64,000 nucleotides of DNA, from the NCBI RefSeq assembly GCF_047730065.1, contig NZ_CP159829.1, positions 1,488,001 through 1,552,000 on the forward strand, given 5' to 3'. Source of the DNA: Njordibacter sp028825405 (GTDB lineage: Bacteria; Pseudomonadota; Gammaproteobacteria; Pseudomonadales; Balneatricaceae). The translations under genes were made by a program, and so were the position numbers. Every line of letters starts with the position of its first letter. Position 1 is the stretch's first letter. The notes beneath the pieces were generated by a model. It was given only the letters and a program-made list of their open reading frames with translations. It had not been told where the DNA came from and did no database searches. Positions 24,545 to 34,102 of this stretch are shown one piece after another.

Positions 24545-25231
24545 TTAACGGTTAATGATGCGATTGACTAATTGCCTAACACCCTGCATTGGTGACACCG
24601 CAATACTATCTTGCTGCTTAGGAATTCTAGGTGGCAGATAAGTATTGACAGGGTTGTAACCTAATTCTGGCATAAGTTGTTGGCCAGCACGTTCTCTAGT
24701 CAACCTTGAAACTTCTGAATCCGGATCATCAAAATCACCAAATACACGAGACGATGTTGGGCAGGTTAATACGCATGCTGGCTGACGCTCAGCCTCAGGT
24801 AATTGTTCATCATAAATTCGATCAACACACAAAGTGCATTTTTTCATGGTGCCAGAATTAGGATCTAACTCACGAGCTCCATAAGGGCAGGCCCAAGAGC
24901 AAAGATTGCAGCCCATACACTTATCTTGATCAATCAGCACGATGCCATCTTCTTCTCGTTTGTAAGACGCACCCGTTGGACACACCGTCACACAATCAGC
25001 AGTCTCACAATGCATACAAGACATGGGGATATTCACCGTTTTACTATGGGGACTATCTCCAACCTCATAGGAGTGGATACGGTTGAGCCAACTACCACTA
25101 GGGTCTTTGCCATGGGGTCGCTCATCGCTCAAAGGACCAATCGTGCCTGAGGTATTCCACTGTTTACAAGCTGTCGCACACGCATGACAGCCAACACATG
25201 TGTCTAAATCAACGACTAAACCTAGTTTCAT
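24545..25231 (-). CDS. soeB: Sulfite dehydrogenase iron-sulfur subunit (DmsB-like)
   Basis: 228 residues with cysteine groups for four [4Fe-4S] clusters: CVGCHACATACK, CMHCETADCVTVCP, CMGCNLCSWACP and CTLC...CVLTCP. No signal peptide, so cytoplasmic. It carries electrons from SoeA to the membrane subunit. Its ATG overlaps the soeA stop by four bases. Length and cluster pattern fit the SoeB/DmsB/PsrB family. Confidence 0.87.
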   Translation of the reverse strand: MKLGLVVDLDTCVGCHACATACKQWNTSGTIGPLSDERPHGKDPSGSWLNRIHSYEVGDSPHSKTVNIPMSCMHCETADCVTVCPTGASYKREEDGIVLIDQDKCMGCNLCSWACPYGARELDPNSGTMKKCTLCVDRIYDEQLPEAERQPACVLTCPTSSRVFGDFDDPDSEVSRLTRERAGQQLMPELGYNPVNTYLPPRIPKQQDSIAVSPMQGVRQLVNRIINR

Positions 25232-28152
25232 TTGTCACCTCGGCTAAAAATGTCACGCCAACCACGGCTAATATTAATATTGGGATGAGTGCTATAGCTG
25301 CTCATCTTGCTTGCAGGAGTAAAACTGGGTAAAGGTTTAACCTTATCAAAACGTGGCCATGTCAGATTTTGCTCGGCTAAGTCTGTCTCATCAGCTCCCA
25401 CAGGGGTGATCTTGACTCTTAAATCATACCAAGCCGCCTGACCCGTGACTGGGTCAGAGTTGGTCATTCGATGACCGCCAGCTTCAGTTTCCCCAGGTAA
25501 TAGTTCATTGATCAAGTGATTCATCAAAAAGCCTTGTTGAGATTCGTTGGCGTCATCACTTAGACCCCAAGTGCCTTGTTGTTTGGCAATAGCGTTCCAG
25601 GTCCAAACTGTTTCTGGGTTAACCCCTTCCATAAGTTTAACTTGAGCTCGGATACGACCATTATGCGACTCTACCCAAGCCCAGCCAAAGTCTTTGATAC
25701 CCAGTGCTTCACCCTTACTACGGTGCATGTAGAGGTAATTTTGAGACATGATTTGACGCAACCAAGAGTTTTGCGAGTCCCATGAGTGATACATAAACAT
25801 AGGGCGCTGATTAACGGCATAAAAAGGGTATTCTTCTGCGTCTGTTCGTTGCTGCTCTAAAGGCGCATAGTAGAACGGTAGAGGGTCAAAATAAGTCTTT
25901 AAGCGCTCTTTATGCCGTTCTTCTGTGGGTTGTGGACCATCATATAGCCCTTGTCCTGCCAACCGGAACTTTTGCAGGGTTTCAGAATAAATTTCAATGA
26001 CGATCTGATCCGTACTGCCCACCCAACCCGCTTCCTTAGCTAATTCCATATAATCTTTGTTGGCGTGGCGCATGTACCTTTGATTTGGCTTCAGCTCAAA
26101 CTTAAAGAAACATTGGTTATCTATGTAGGCCTTCCATTGATTAGGATTAGGTTCACCACGTAATGATTTATCACCGTTTTTACCCCGCCACCCCGCTAAG
26201 AAACCAATGCCAGGGGCGCGCTCAAAGTTAATGATAAAATCTTCATAGCCCTTGAACTTGGGTTGACCTTCATCGTTTGTGAAGGCTGGGAATTTCAGGC
26301 GCCCAGCTAAGTCCACCATTACTTCTTGCCAACTGCGAACATCACGATCTAGCGCCAAAATTGGCTGACGGATCGAATCACAGGCGGCATCAACTTCAGA
26401 AATAGGACGATCCAACATGGAGATCGTGTCATAGCGTTCTAGGAAGGTGGTGTCTGGTAATACTAGGTCAGAAAAATTAACAGTTTCAGAATGAAATGCA
26501 TCACAGGTCACAATAAAGGGTATTTTGTATTCTCCTGCGTCATCTTTAGCCCTTAGCATGTCCATGGTCTGAGCAGTATTCATGCTTGAGTTCCACGCCA
26601 TATTGGCCATAAACAACATCAAAGTATCTATGCGGTAGGGGTCTCCCGCTACCGCGTTACTGATCACCATGTGCATCAAACCATGGTTAGCAATAGGCGC
26701 ATCCCAAGAATAGGCTTTATCAATACGCCTTGGTTTACCATTTTCATCAATCACCAAGTCTTCTGGTTGAGTTGGAAAACCTAATGGAGCTGATTCTAAA
26801 GGCGTATTAGGAGCATTACCTTTGGCAGGTTTAATGGGTGGCACGATATGCTTGGGGAATGGAGGCTTAGCCAAGTGGCCACCAGGACAATCTATAGTGC
26901 CCAAGACAACCTGTAATAAGTGAATTGCTCTGCACGTTTGAAACCCATTAGAGTGCGCAGAAATACCACGCATGGCATGCATAGAAACAGGCCTGCCAAT
27001 AAATTGAGTTTGTGTGCGTCCTGCCCAATCGGTCCACTCTGTGTCAATAGTAATGGTTTCTTTAAACGCTACATGGGCCATTTCTAGGGCAATACGTTCA
27101 ATAGTGCCCGCATCAACTCCACAGATCTTTGCAGCTGCTTCTGGCGCATATTCAGGCGCCATGTACTTTTCCATTAGGATACTGAAAGCGGTCCGCACAG
27201 GAGTGCCACAAGACGCTTCGTACTCTCCAATTAGGGCCGGAGCAACATCAGGGCTAAGAGCCGATTGCAGAGAGTTGGTATGTTGATCCCATATTTGTGG
27301 GTTACCTTCGGCATCCCTTAACAATAAGCCATCACCCTGTTGACCAGGGTTGTTGATGACAAGTTGCGGCCCATTGGTATATCGAATTAGGAACTCATCA
27401 TCGATCAGACCTTCTCTAAGCAGCACTTGCATCATTGATAAGGCAAACATTGCATCACTACCAGGTGTGATAGCTATCCATTCGTCGGCAATGGCTTGAT
27501 AGCCTGTCCGAACTGGATTAACAGCCACAAACTTGGCGCCCCGTTCTTTAATCCTCTTAAGCCCTAGTTTAATCGGGTTAGATGCATGATCTTCGGCCAC
27601 ACCCCACATCATAAAGTATTTGGTATTTTCCCAATCAGGATCGCCAAATTCCCAGAACGAATGGCCCATGGTGTATAGACCCGCCGCTGCCATGTTAACG
27701 GAACAGAAACCCCCGTGGGCTGCCCAATTAATGGTGCCAAATTGGCTAGCCCAAAGCCCAGTGAGGGCCTGCATTTGATCTCGACCGGTAAAGTAAGCCA
27801 ATTTTTTAGGGTCTGTCGCTCGAATGTTAGCTAAGCGGGCAGTGAGTATGTCTAGTGCAGCATCCCATGAAATAGGTTCAAACTCTCCTGCACCCCTTTC
27901 AGTTCCGGGCTTACGCATCAAGGGTTGAGTGAGTTTGGCAGGCGACAGCTGCTTCATAATGGCTGAATTGCCTTTTGCGCAAAGCACCCCTTTATTAACA
28001 GGATGGTCAGGGTTACCTTGTACAAAACGTATTTTTTCGTCTTCTATGGTCACCTTAATACCACATCTACAGGCGCACATATAACAGGTAGTGTAACGGT
28101 GTTCTTGTTTCGAGTGATCTTCAAACTGCGGCAGGTCTTGGCTTTGTGTCAT
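25228..28152 (-). CDS. soeA: Molybdopterin sulfite dehydrogenase catalytic subunit
   Basis: 974 residues from the ATG at 28152. An in-frame GTG at 28242 would add 30 residues of no recognisable kind; neither start has a good ribosome site. The N-terminus holds the [4Fe-4S] motif C23-x2-C26-x3-C30-x27-C58, followed by the bis-MGD molybdenum domain (WAAHGGFCSVNM near 180; GSDAMFALSM). There is no twin-arginine signal, as expected of the cytoplasmic SoeA that oxidises sulfite to sulfate directly. Neighbouring apr, sat and TauE genes support this over thiosulfate, tetrathionate or DMSO reductase roles. Confidence 0.83.
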   Translation of the reverse strand: MTQSQDLPQFEDHSKQEHRYTTCYMCACRCGIKVTIEDEKIRFVQGNPDHPVNKGVLCAKGNSAIMKQLSPAKLTQPLMRKPGTERGAGEFEPISWDAALDILTARLANIRATDPKKLAYFTGRDQMQALTGLWASQFGTINWAAHGGFCSVNMAAAGLYTMGHSFWEFGDPDWENTKYFMMWGVAEDHASNPIKLGLKRIKERGAKFVAVNPVRTGYQAIADEWIAITPGSDAMFALSMMQVLLREGLIDDEFLIRYTNGPQLVINNPGQQGDGLLLRDAEGNPQIWDQHTNSLQSALSPDVAPALIGEYEASCGTPVRTAFSILMEKYMAPEYAPEAAAKICGVDAGTIERIALEMAHVAFKETITIDTEWTDWAGRTQTQFIGRPVSMHAMRGISAHSNGFQTCRAIHLLQVVLGTIDCPGGHLAKPPFPKHIVPPIKPAKGNAPNTPLESAPLGFPTQPEDLVIDENGKPRRIDKAYSWDAPIANHGLMHMVISNAVAGDPYRIDTLMLFMANMAWNSSMNTAQTMDMLRAKDDAGEYKIPFIVTCDAFHSETVNFSDLVLPDTTFLERYDTISMLDRPISEVDAACDSIRQPILALDRDVRSWQEVMVDLAGRLKFPAFTNDEGQPKFKGYEDFIINFERAPGIGFLAGWRGKNGDKSLRGEPNPNQWKAYIDNQCFFKFELKPNQRYMRHANKDYMELAKEAGWVGSTDQIVIEIYSETLQKFRLAGQGLYDGPQPTEERHKERLKTYFDPLPFYYAPLEQQRTDAEEYPFYAVNQRPMFMYHSWDSQNSWLRQIMSQNYLYMHRSKGEALGIKDFGWAWVESHNGRIRAQVKLMEGVNPETVWTWNAIAKQQGTWGLSDDANESQQGFLMNHLINELLPGETEAGGHRMTNSDPVTGQAAWYDLRVKITPVGADETDLAEQNLTWPRFDKVKPLPSFTPASKMSSYSTHPNINISRGWRDIFSRGDK

Positions 28153-28352
28153 AGTAACGTATAAAGATAATTCTGGTAGCGTAAGCTTATAGGATGTAAC
28201 GCTTTTTACCAACAGCCAACCTTTATTTAGCCATAGGGCCACCCTTTCAAAAACTTCTCAAGACAACAGATTTGGGGCATTATTAAGGGCAAAGAAAAGA
28301 CTGCCAGGGGCAATCCTAAAAGGCATTATTAACACTATTTCAAAGCATTTAA

Positions 28353-28529
28353 CTAACCCGCTAACCCCACAAAAATAGGTGTAGTCTCTGCATAGATAGG
28401 TGCTTCTGGTTCACAAACCAAGCATAAACTTTTTACCTTACTGGCGTCAGTAGTAGGCTTAGTTAGGTCACAGGGCGCTAAAATTTCGGGGAAGAACTCC
28501 AAGTTTAGTTGACTATTAGGTCTAGGCAT
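28353..28529 (-). CDS. Small CxxC hypothetical protein upstream of soeA
   Basis: 58 residues (MPRPNSQLNLEFFPEIL at the start), with CLVC near residue 36 and a single Cys at 20. AAAGGA lies eight to thirteen bases before the ATG, a good site. The gene precedes soeA on the same strand by about 200 bases. The polar, proline-rich sequence is not a family I know. A metal-binding small protein is possible; chance cannot be excluded. Confidence 0.5.
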   Translation of the reverse strand: MPRPNSQLNLEFFPEILAPCDLTKPTTDASKVKSLCLVCEPEAPIYAETTPIFVGLAG

Positions 28530-28869
28530 CAAAGTATCCTTTCAAGATAAAATAATTTACTGGACCCAATTAAAAATAACTTTTGGCACCATTAATTCCA
28601 TCATAACATCAGTCATGAAGAAATTAATAGTATATAGAAGATAATTTTAATTACTTTTAGGAATATAGAGAGGTGGATGAGGCAGATAGTTATAAAAACT
28701 ATCAATTGAAGAAACTAAAAATAACAGCTCCCAAACAGGACTCATAAGAACTAACAGGCTTTATTTAACCTACGATACTGACGCACTAGGGCGCTGGGGG
28801 GACTGTGACATAGGCAATCAGGCCTCTAGCATCAGCGCCGGTTAGTCGACTTTTGGCATCGGCTAAGGA
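28530..28869. other. Intergenic region without a supported gene
   Basis: 340 bases between two minus-strand small genes. The left part is AT-rich and should hold the promoter of the CxxC gene and perhaps of soeABC. A GC-richer segment at 28780-28860 lies just past the 28870-29202 stop but forms no clear terminator. Confidence 0.45.
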
Positions 28870-29202
28870 TCAGTCATCCTTGTCGGGGCGATCCCAACCA
28901 GATTCACCTTCAGTTAAATGCCTATCGTTCCTATTAAATAGCAATTCACATGAAACATAGTCTTGCTCATCGCGAGTGTGCTTATCTAAAATTGAGAACT
29001 CTTTGTTGGCTTGCTCAGCGACATAATCCTCATGGTAAGGATCAGCAGTGCTTGATGGACTGTTATCAAAGTTGTTTAAAAACTTTAACAACCCCTTCTT
29101 GTCAGTCGGCACTTCCCATACTTCATATTGGCCAAGTTCTTTCTTGGCATCCGCTTGGGTGCCCGCCCATTTAGTTCGGTTTTCATTTACATACAGTTTC
29201 AT
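28870..29202 (-). CDS. Hypothetical protein, acidic, phage-like N-terminus
   Basis: 110 residues, rich in Asp/Glu/Lys. The opening (MKLYVNENRTKWAGTQADAK, then VWEVPTDKKGLLKFLN) resembles small proteins of phages and of some marine bacteria; I cannot assign a domain. The C-terminal third is strongly acidic (GESGWDRPDKDD). Possible transfer from a phage, but base composition matches the surroundings. Function unknown. Confidence 0.65.
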   Translation of the reverse strand: MKLYVNENRTKWAGTQADAKKELGQYEVWEVPTDKKGLLKFLNNFDNSPSSTADPYHEDYVAEQANKEFSILDKHTRDEQDYVSCELLFNRNDRHLTEGESGWDRPDKDD

Positions 29203-29319
29203 TTGATTTTAGTGCTTTATTATTTTTATGAATCTTCACTATATCACCAATTAAAGTCATTTCTATATAATTTTGAACACTATGTTTTAAACTTTTAGCT
29301 ATATACAAAAGTGTTAGAG

Positions 29320-29709
29320 TTACACTAATTTAAAACCGGTGCTGGCTACTAATTTAACAGTGTCTAGCCCCGTATTGGCGGCCTCGTTAGCCTTAGCCCA
29401 CGCATTAATTGAGCGATTACCAGTGCGACAAAAGGCTAAGACCTTACCTGAAGAGTGTTCAAGAGCAGCAGCCATCTGTGCCAAAGTCTGGGGGGGAAAG
29501 TTCATACCTACAAATGGAATAAAGTAGTACTTCAGACCTAATGCCTCAGCAGCACTTTGCAGTTGTGCATGACTCGATGGATGCCCATCCTCGCCATCAG
29601 GGCGGTTATTTATAATAGTGGTAATGCCCTGCGCTTTAATAACTGGCATATCCGTCTCTAACACTTGCGGTGCGACTGCAAAAGTAGCAGTTACTTTGGT
29701 AATATCCAT
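29320..29709 (-). CDS. TIGR01244/DUF442 family phosphatase-like protein
   Basis: 129 residues, one domain. It contains the dual-specificity-phosphatase-like loop CRTGNRS (C-x5-R type) near residue 95 and the upstream INNRPDGEDGHP segment typical of the family (called a sulfurtransferase-like or Blh N-terminal domain). The catalytic cysteine and arginine are present, so phosphatase or persulfide chemistry is possible. Being beside sulfur genes, a link to sulfide or persulfide detoxification is attractive but not shown. Confidence 0.8.
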   Translation of the reverse strand: MDITKVTATFAVAPQVLETDMPVIKAQGITTIINNRPDGEDGHPSSHAQLQSAAEALGLKYYFIPFVGMNFPPQTLAQMAAALEHSSGKVLAFCRTGNRSINAWAKANEAANTGLDTVKLVASTGFKLV

Positions 29710-29927
29710 GGCTTATTATTCCCTGTAGTTGGCGATATGATTGGTTAACACTCATTACAACTGAAACCTGCAGTTTAATGAGCTAAACATGCGCTTAAGT
29801 TTAGCAGATACACACTAAATAATGTTTACATCAGTGTCTCATTCCCGCATTACTAATGAGCGGCCGAACCGTAAACAGGCGATAGAGCACTAAAAATCAA
29901 TGTATTCCAAACATTACATCCAATAAA

Positions 29928-29968
29928 AAGCCCAAGACCTCACATCTTCCGAGGAGGGCTTGGGCCTT
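29928..29968 (-). terminator. Rho-independent terminator of the aminotransferase gene
   Basis: GCCCAAG (29930-29936) pairs with CTTGGGC (29959-29965), extended by partial pairing of ACCTC and GAGG inside; on the minus strand the stem is followed by TTTTTATT. It lies 30 bases after the stop codon of the gene at 29997-31379. Confidence 0.8.
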
Positions 29969-29996
29969 GTTTGAACTTAAACCATTACTGGGTTTG

Positions 29997-31379
29997 CTAG
30001 GCAGTGGTGCGCGTTATGGCGGCATCGATCGCATCTACAATTTCATCCAAATCAGCTTGTGTAGCAATGAGTGCTGGGCTTAAGCATAAGGTATTATTAT
30101 GCTTAGTAAAGCTGCGGTTAGTTCGGCCAATGATTACGCCATTAGTCATGCAGTCGGCTGCAATCGCCATCGCTACACTTTCGTGTACTGGCTCTCTAGT
30201 AGCTCGGTCTTTGACTAATTCAATGCCTTGAAATAGTCCCTTACCACGCACATCTCCAATAATAGGGTGCTTGTCTTTGAGATCTTGCAAGCGCTGGCTC
30301 AAGTAGTCTCCCATGACCACAACATTCTCTAAAAGATTTTCTTCTTCAATAATACGCATATTTTCTAAGGCAGCGGCAGGACCTGCAGTACAGCCACCAA
30401 AGGTAGAAATGTCACGGAAGTAGTCCAATGGATCTTCAGAATTACTCTTGAACAGATCAAACACAGCTTCTGTGGTCACAGTACAAGAAATAGCGGCATA
30501 GCCACTGGCCACACCTTTAGCCATAGTGACTATGTCAGGCACGATATTAAAATGCTGATAACCAAACCAAGTTCCTGTCCGGCCAAGTCCACAAACTACT
30601 TCGTCCATGTGTAACAATATATCGTACTTGTCACAAATACGGCGGATTTCTTGAAAATAACCTTCAGGTGGCACAATAACACCGCCACCTGCAGTAATAG
30701 GCTCCACTACTACGGCTCCCACTGTGTCCGCGCCTTCGCGCAAAATGACGTCTTCCATAGCCCGTGCAGCTTGAATACCATAATCTTCATCAGCGCCATT
30801 TTCTGCGTGATAAGCTGAACAATGGGGAAACTCAACAAATCCTGGGGTAAATGGCCCATACTGGGCTTTACGTTCTTGTTGACCGCTTGAACTTAAAGTA
30901 GTGATAGTGGTGCCATGGTAATCACGATCACGGTAAAGAATCTTGTGTTTTTTACCACCATATTTTTTAACTGCAATTTGACGTACGATTTTGTAGGCTT
31001 TTTCATTAGCTTCTGAACCAGAGTTTGAATAATACACTCGGTTCATGCCTGGCATCTTGTCTATCAAATGTTTAGCAAACAAAGCTCCAGGTAAAGTTCC
31101 AGCACTATTGGCAAAGTAATTCAGCTTAACTAATTGATCACGAACGGCGTTAGCAATAGACTCGCGCCCATAGCCTACATTTACAGTCCACACAGCGCCA
31201 GAAACTGCGTCAAGGTGTTCTTTGCCATTGGCATCCCATACCCGCATGCCTTTGCCTTCAACAATCATTAAAGGATCTTTTTCTTCTAAAACTTTGTGCT
31301 GGCTTATGTGGTGCCAAAGATGATTGCGGTCATCAGCTATGGCATCCTTTGTATCGTAAGTACTTATGTCGTATTTCAT
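29997..31379 (-). CDS. tpa: Taurine:pyruvate aminotransferase-like class III aminotransferase
   Basis: 460 residues, PLP-dependent class III (omega) aminotransferase. PLP lysine K288 is in MAKGVASG; D259 in HMDEVVCGLGRTG binds the pyridine nitrogen; SNSGSEANEKAYK and YRDRDYHGTT are typical of Tpa (taurine + pyruvate to sulfoacetaldehyde + alanine). The divergent neighbour is a TauR/MocR regulator, the arrangement known from taurine degraders. Other class III members act on different amines, so the substrate is a good inference rather than proven; xsc, which would follow, is not in the window. Confidence 0.78.
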   Translation of the reverse strand: MKYDISTYDTKDAIADDRNHLWHHISQHKVLEEKDPLMIVEGKGMRVWDANGKEHLDAVSGAVWTVNVGYGRESIANAVRDQLVKLNYFANSAGTLPGALFAKHLIDKMPGMNRVYYSNSGSEANEKAYKIVRQIAVKKYGGKKHKILYRDRDYHGTTITTLSSSGQQERKAQYGPFTPGFVEFPHCSAYHAENGADEDYGIQAARAMEDVILREGADTVGAVVVEPITAGGGVIVPPEGYFQEIRRICDKYDILLHMDEVVCGLGRTGTWFGYQHFNIVPDIVTMAKGVASGYAAISCTVTTEAVFDLFKSNSEDPLDYFRDISTFGGCTAGPAAALENMRIIEEENLLENVVVMGDYLSQRLQDLKDKHPIIGDVRGKGLFQGIELVKDRATREPVHESVAMAIAADCMTNGVIIGRTNRSFTKHNNTLCLSPALIATQADLDEIVDAIDAAITRTTA

Positions 31380-31615
31380 GATCTAACGCTCCAACTCTAA
31401 AAAGGCCTATATATGCCAAGGCCACAGCAACTAATTAGGGGGACCTACCTATTGGTACCAAAGCTTAATGGTAAAGTAAAGCAACGTCCTAGAACCAGTT
31501 AAAAGTAATGGGTGATACCAAAGACCCAATAATACAGCTTTTCACAGAAAACATTAGCTATTTTACCCCTACACACCTTAGAATTGGCACAATTAATAGG
31601 ATAAAGATTCGACCT

Positions 31616-33094
31616 ATGAGCCACCCATTGTTTATTTTAGATGCTGGATTAAAAGCTAGCCTACAACAACAACTGCGTCAGCAGATTGCCAAGGCTATTT
31701 TAGATCATCACATTCCTTTAGATTCACCTCTGCCTTCGAGCAGAAAATTGGCTAAACAGCTTAATGTTGCCCGCAATACCGTGGTGCTCGCCTACGAGCA
31801 TTTGTTAGATGACGGTTATCTTATTGCGCGTGAACGCAGTGGTTATTTTGTTAACCCAAATATCCTAGATCATAGTGTTCAACTAGAATCTGTATCAGAC
31901 GAGCGCCACACCTCAGGCACAAAACCAGACTGGCAAGGTCGATTCAAACTTCACCCAACTAAACAAGAAAATATTACCAAACCCAACGATTGGCAAAATT
32001 TTCAATATCCTTTCATTTATGGTCAGTTTGACCCAGATCTATTCCCCACCAACCACTGGCGCGAGTGTTGCCGAGATAATGTGAGCGTGCCTGCCATTCG
32101 CAGTTGGGCGGCCGATCATTTTGTCGCTGACGATCCCATGTTAATCGAACAAATTCATACCCGTGTGCTGCCGCGTCGAGGAGTATGGGCCAAGCCTGAG
32201 GAAATTTTAATTACCATAGGCTGTCAACAAGGCTTATACATGTTGGCGCAACTGTTACTTGATAAAAACACCATCATGGGTCTTGAAGATCCGGGCTTTG
32301 TAGATATGCGCAATATCGCAAGTCTTAACCCATCTAAACTCAAAGCCCTGCCCGTTGACGAAGGTGGCTTAATTGTAGACGAGGGCCTTGCCGAATGTGA
32401 CTGTGTATTTGTTACCCCAAGCCATCATTATCCTACGACCGTGACCATGCCATTAGACCGGCGGCATAAGTTATTAGAAATGGCCAGCCAAGAAGACTTT
32501 TTAATTATTGAAGATGATTATGAGTGTGAAGCTAATTTTCACCACGCACCATCACCAGCTTTAAAGAGTTTAGATAAGCATGACCGAGTCATTTATATTG
32601 GCAGCTTTTCTAAAACCCTCGCTCCGGGTCTGCGGATTGGTTACTTGGTAGCCAATAAAGAGTTAATTGCTGAAGCTCGCTCATTACGACGCTTGATGCT
32701 GCGCCATCCGCCTGCCAACAATCAACGCAGCATTGGACTCTTTATTGCTAGAGGGTATTACGATTCCTTGTCTGCGACTTTAGTCAAGGCATACCAAGAA
32801 CGCCACAAAATCATGGCTGATGCCCTCCAAAAGCATATGCCAGGCCTTGCAGAGCAGCCTACTTTTGGGGGCTCATGTTATTGGGTCAAAGGTCCCACGG
32901 GTTTGGATGCACGTGAACTCAGGGCTAAAGCTGCAGAACATGGCATTTTGATTGAATCAGGTGACATACACTTTTTAGATGCGGATTCTCCTAAGAATTA
33001 CTTCCGCTTGGGTTACTCATCCATCAACCCAAAGTTAATTGAACCTGGTATTGAAAAATTGTCCCACATTATGCATGAGTTAGTGAATAATTAA
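31616..33094 (+). CDS. MocR/GntR-type regulator, TauR-like
   Basis: 492 residues from the ATG at 31616 (an upstream in-frame ATG at 31508 adds residues unlike the family). An N-terminal GntR winged helix (PLPSSRKLAKQLNVARNTVV) is joined to a class I aminotransferase-fold domain that binds PLP (lysine in GSFSKTLAPGLRIGY). MocR regulators sense amino compounds; TauR activates taurine genes. Divergent from the tpa-like gene with 236 bases between the starts, which should carry the operator. Named TauR-like by context. Confidence 0.82.
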   Translation: MSHPLFILDAGLKASLQQQLRQQIAKAILDHHIPLDSPLPSSRKLAKQLNVARNTVVLAYEHLLDDGYLIARERSGYFVNPNILDHSVQLESVSDERHTSGTKPDWQGRFKLHPTKQENITKPNDWQNFQYPFIYGQFDPDLFPTNHWRECCRDNVSVPAIRSWAADHFVADDPMLIEQIHTRVLPRRGVWAKPEEILITIGCQQGLYMLAQLLLDKNTIMGLEDPGFVDMRNIASLNPSKLKALPVDEGGLIVDEGLAECDCVFVTPSHHYPTTVTMPLDRRHKLLEMASQEDFLIIEDDYECEANFHHAPSPALKSLDKHDRVIYIGSFSKTLAPGLRIGYLVANKELIAEARSLRRLMLRHPPANNQRSIGLFIARGYYDSLSATLVKAYQERHKIMADALQKHMPGLAEQPTFGGSCYWVKGPTGLDARELRAKAAEHGILIESGDIHFLDADSPKNYFRLGYSSINPKLIEPGIEKLSHIMHELVNN

Positions 33095-33284
33095 GTTCAA
33101 TTTATTAACATGCCATCTAACCTCACAGACGTAAGCCAAAGCCTTCTCTTAAATTTCCATGCAGGCTCGCCAAAGCGAGATATCTGAAAAGCACATAGAT
33201 ATGAGGAATGATTAAGCTATGCCTGTAGCGGGCCTCTGTGGCGATCTCTGGTTAAGTGCTGCCCCTCAATGGTGTATCTGATTT

Positions 33285-34034
33285 CTAACACACTACTGTT
33301 TGGCTCTTAAACTGGGTGCCATTAAATTTATGCAGATGATAGACCGGCTTGACTGCCGTGCCTCTGGGAACATCATCTAAACGCAGATCAACAGCCACAC
33401 TCGGCACGGTGCTGGCTGGAACGCCAACTAATTGGCTCTTAACATTACGATGCGTGTGGCCACAGAAGATTTGCTTTACTTGCGTATTTTCTTTTAATAC
33501 CTGCGTCAAATAATCGATTGTTTCCCAGTTTTCAAACTGAAATGGGTAGGTGGATTCGACAATTTCAAAGGGTGGATGATGCATGAAAAGCACGGTGGGT
33601 TTATTTGGTTTTTGAGCCAGCATTTCATGCAAGGCATCAGCGCGTTGTTGGCAATAGTCACCCATATTGGTCGTCGCTGAAAGTGTATCTACAGCAACTA
33701 AGCGCACTGGATAATGATCTATACTATATTGTAGGAATGGAGAATCCACAGCTATATTAGTGCCAGTGAGGAAATTCTTAACGATTAAATTTCGATCATC
33801 ACGATTGCCGGGGCAGACATGCAAGGGCATGTGAATGTCGCCAAGAATAGACAAAGCCAAGTCGTATTTTTCCTGAGATCCGTTGTGCACAACATCCCCT
33901 GTATGTATGACGATATCAGGGGCTGGATCGAGATGATTAAGACTATCAACGACACGCCGAAGATCTTCAAGTCGATGCTTAAGTTGCGCTGATTGAGGAT
34001 CTATATGGCTATCCGATATTTGCGCTATTATCAT
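33285..34034 (-). CDS. Metallophosphoesterase, CpdA-like (cyclic nucleotide phosphodiesterase family)
   Basis: 249 residues with all five calcineurin-type metal motifs: ISDSHID, HTGDVVHNG, CPGNRDD, MHHPPF and CGHTHRN. Fits the 3',5'-cAMP phosphodiesterase CpdA family, which lowers cellular cAMP; members with other phosphoester substrates exist. Located just downstream of sat (68 bases) on the same strand; co-transcription with the apr-sat operon is possible but the gap and different role make it uncertain. Confidence 0.85.
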   Translation of the reverse strand: MIIAQISDSHIDPQSAQLKHRLEDLRRVVDSLNHLDPAPDIVIHTGDVVHNGSQEKYDLALSILGDIHMPLHVCPGNRDDRNLIVKNFLTGTNIAVDSPFLQYSIDHYPVRLVAVDTLSATTNMGDYCQQRADALHEMLAQKPNKPTVLFMHHPPFEIVESTYPFQFENWETIDYLTQVLKENTQVKQIFCGHTHRNVKSQLVGVPASTVPSVAVDLRLDDVPRGTAVKPVYHLHKFNGTQFKSQTVVC

Positions 34035-34102
34035 TATGTCGAAACCAGACTACGCTTGCCACTGCCCTAACAAAGTTTTGTTTTGGCATTGCCAAGCATT
34101 AA

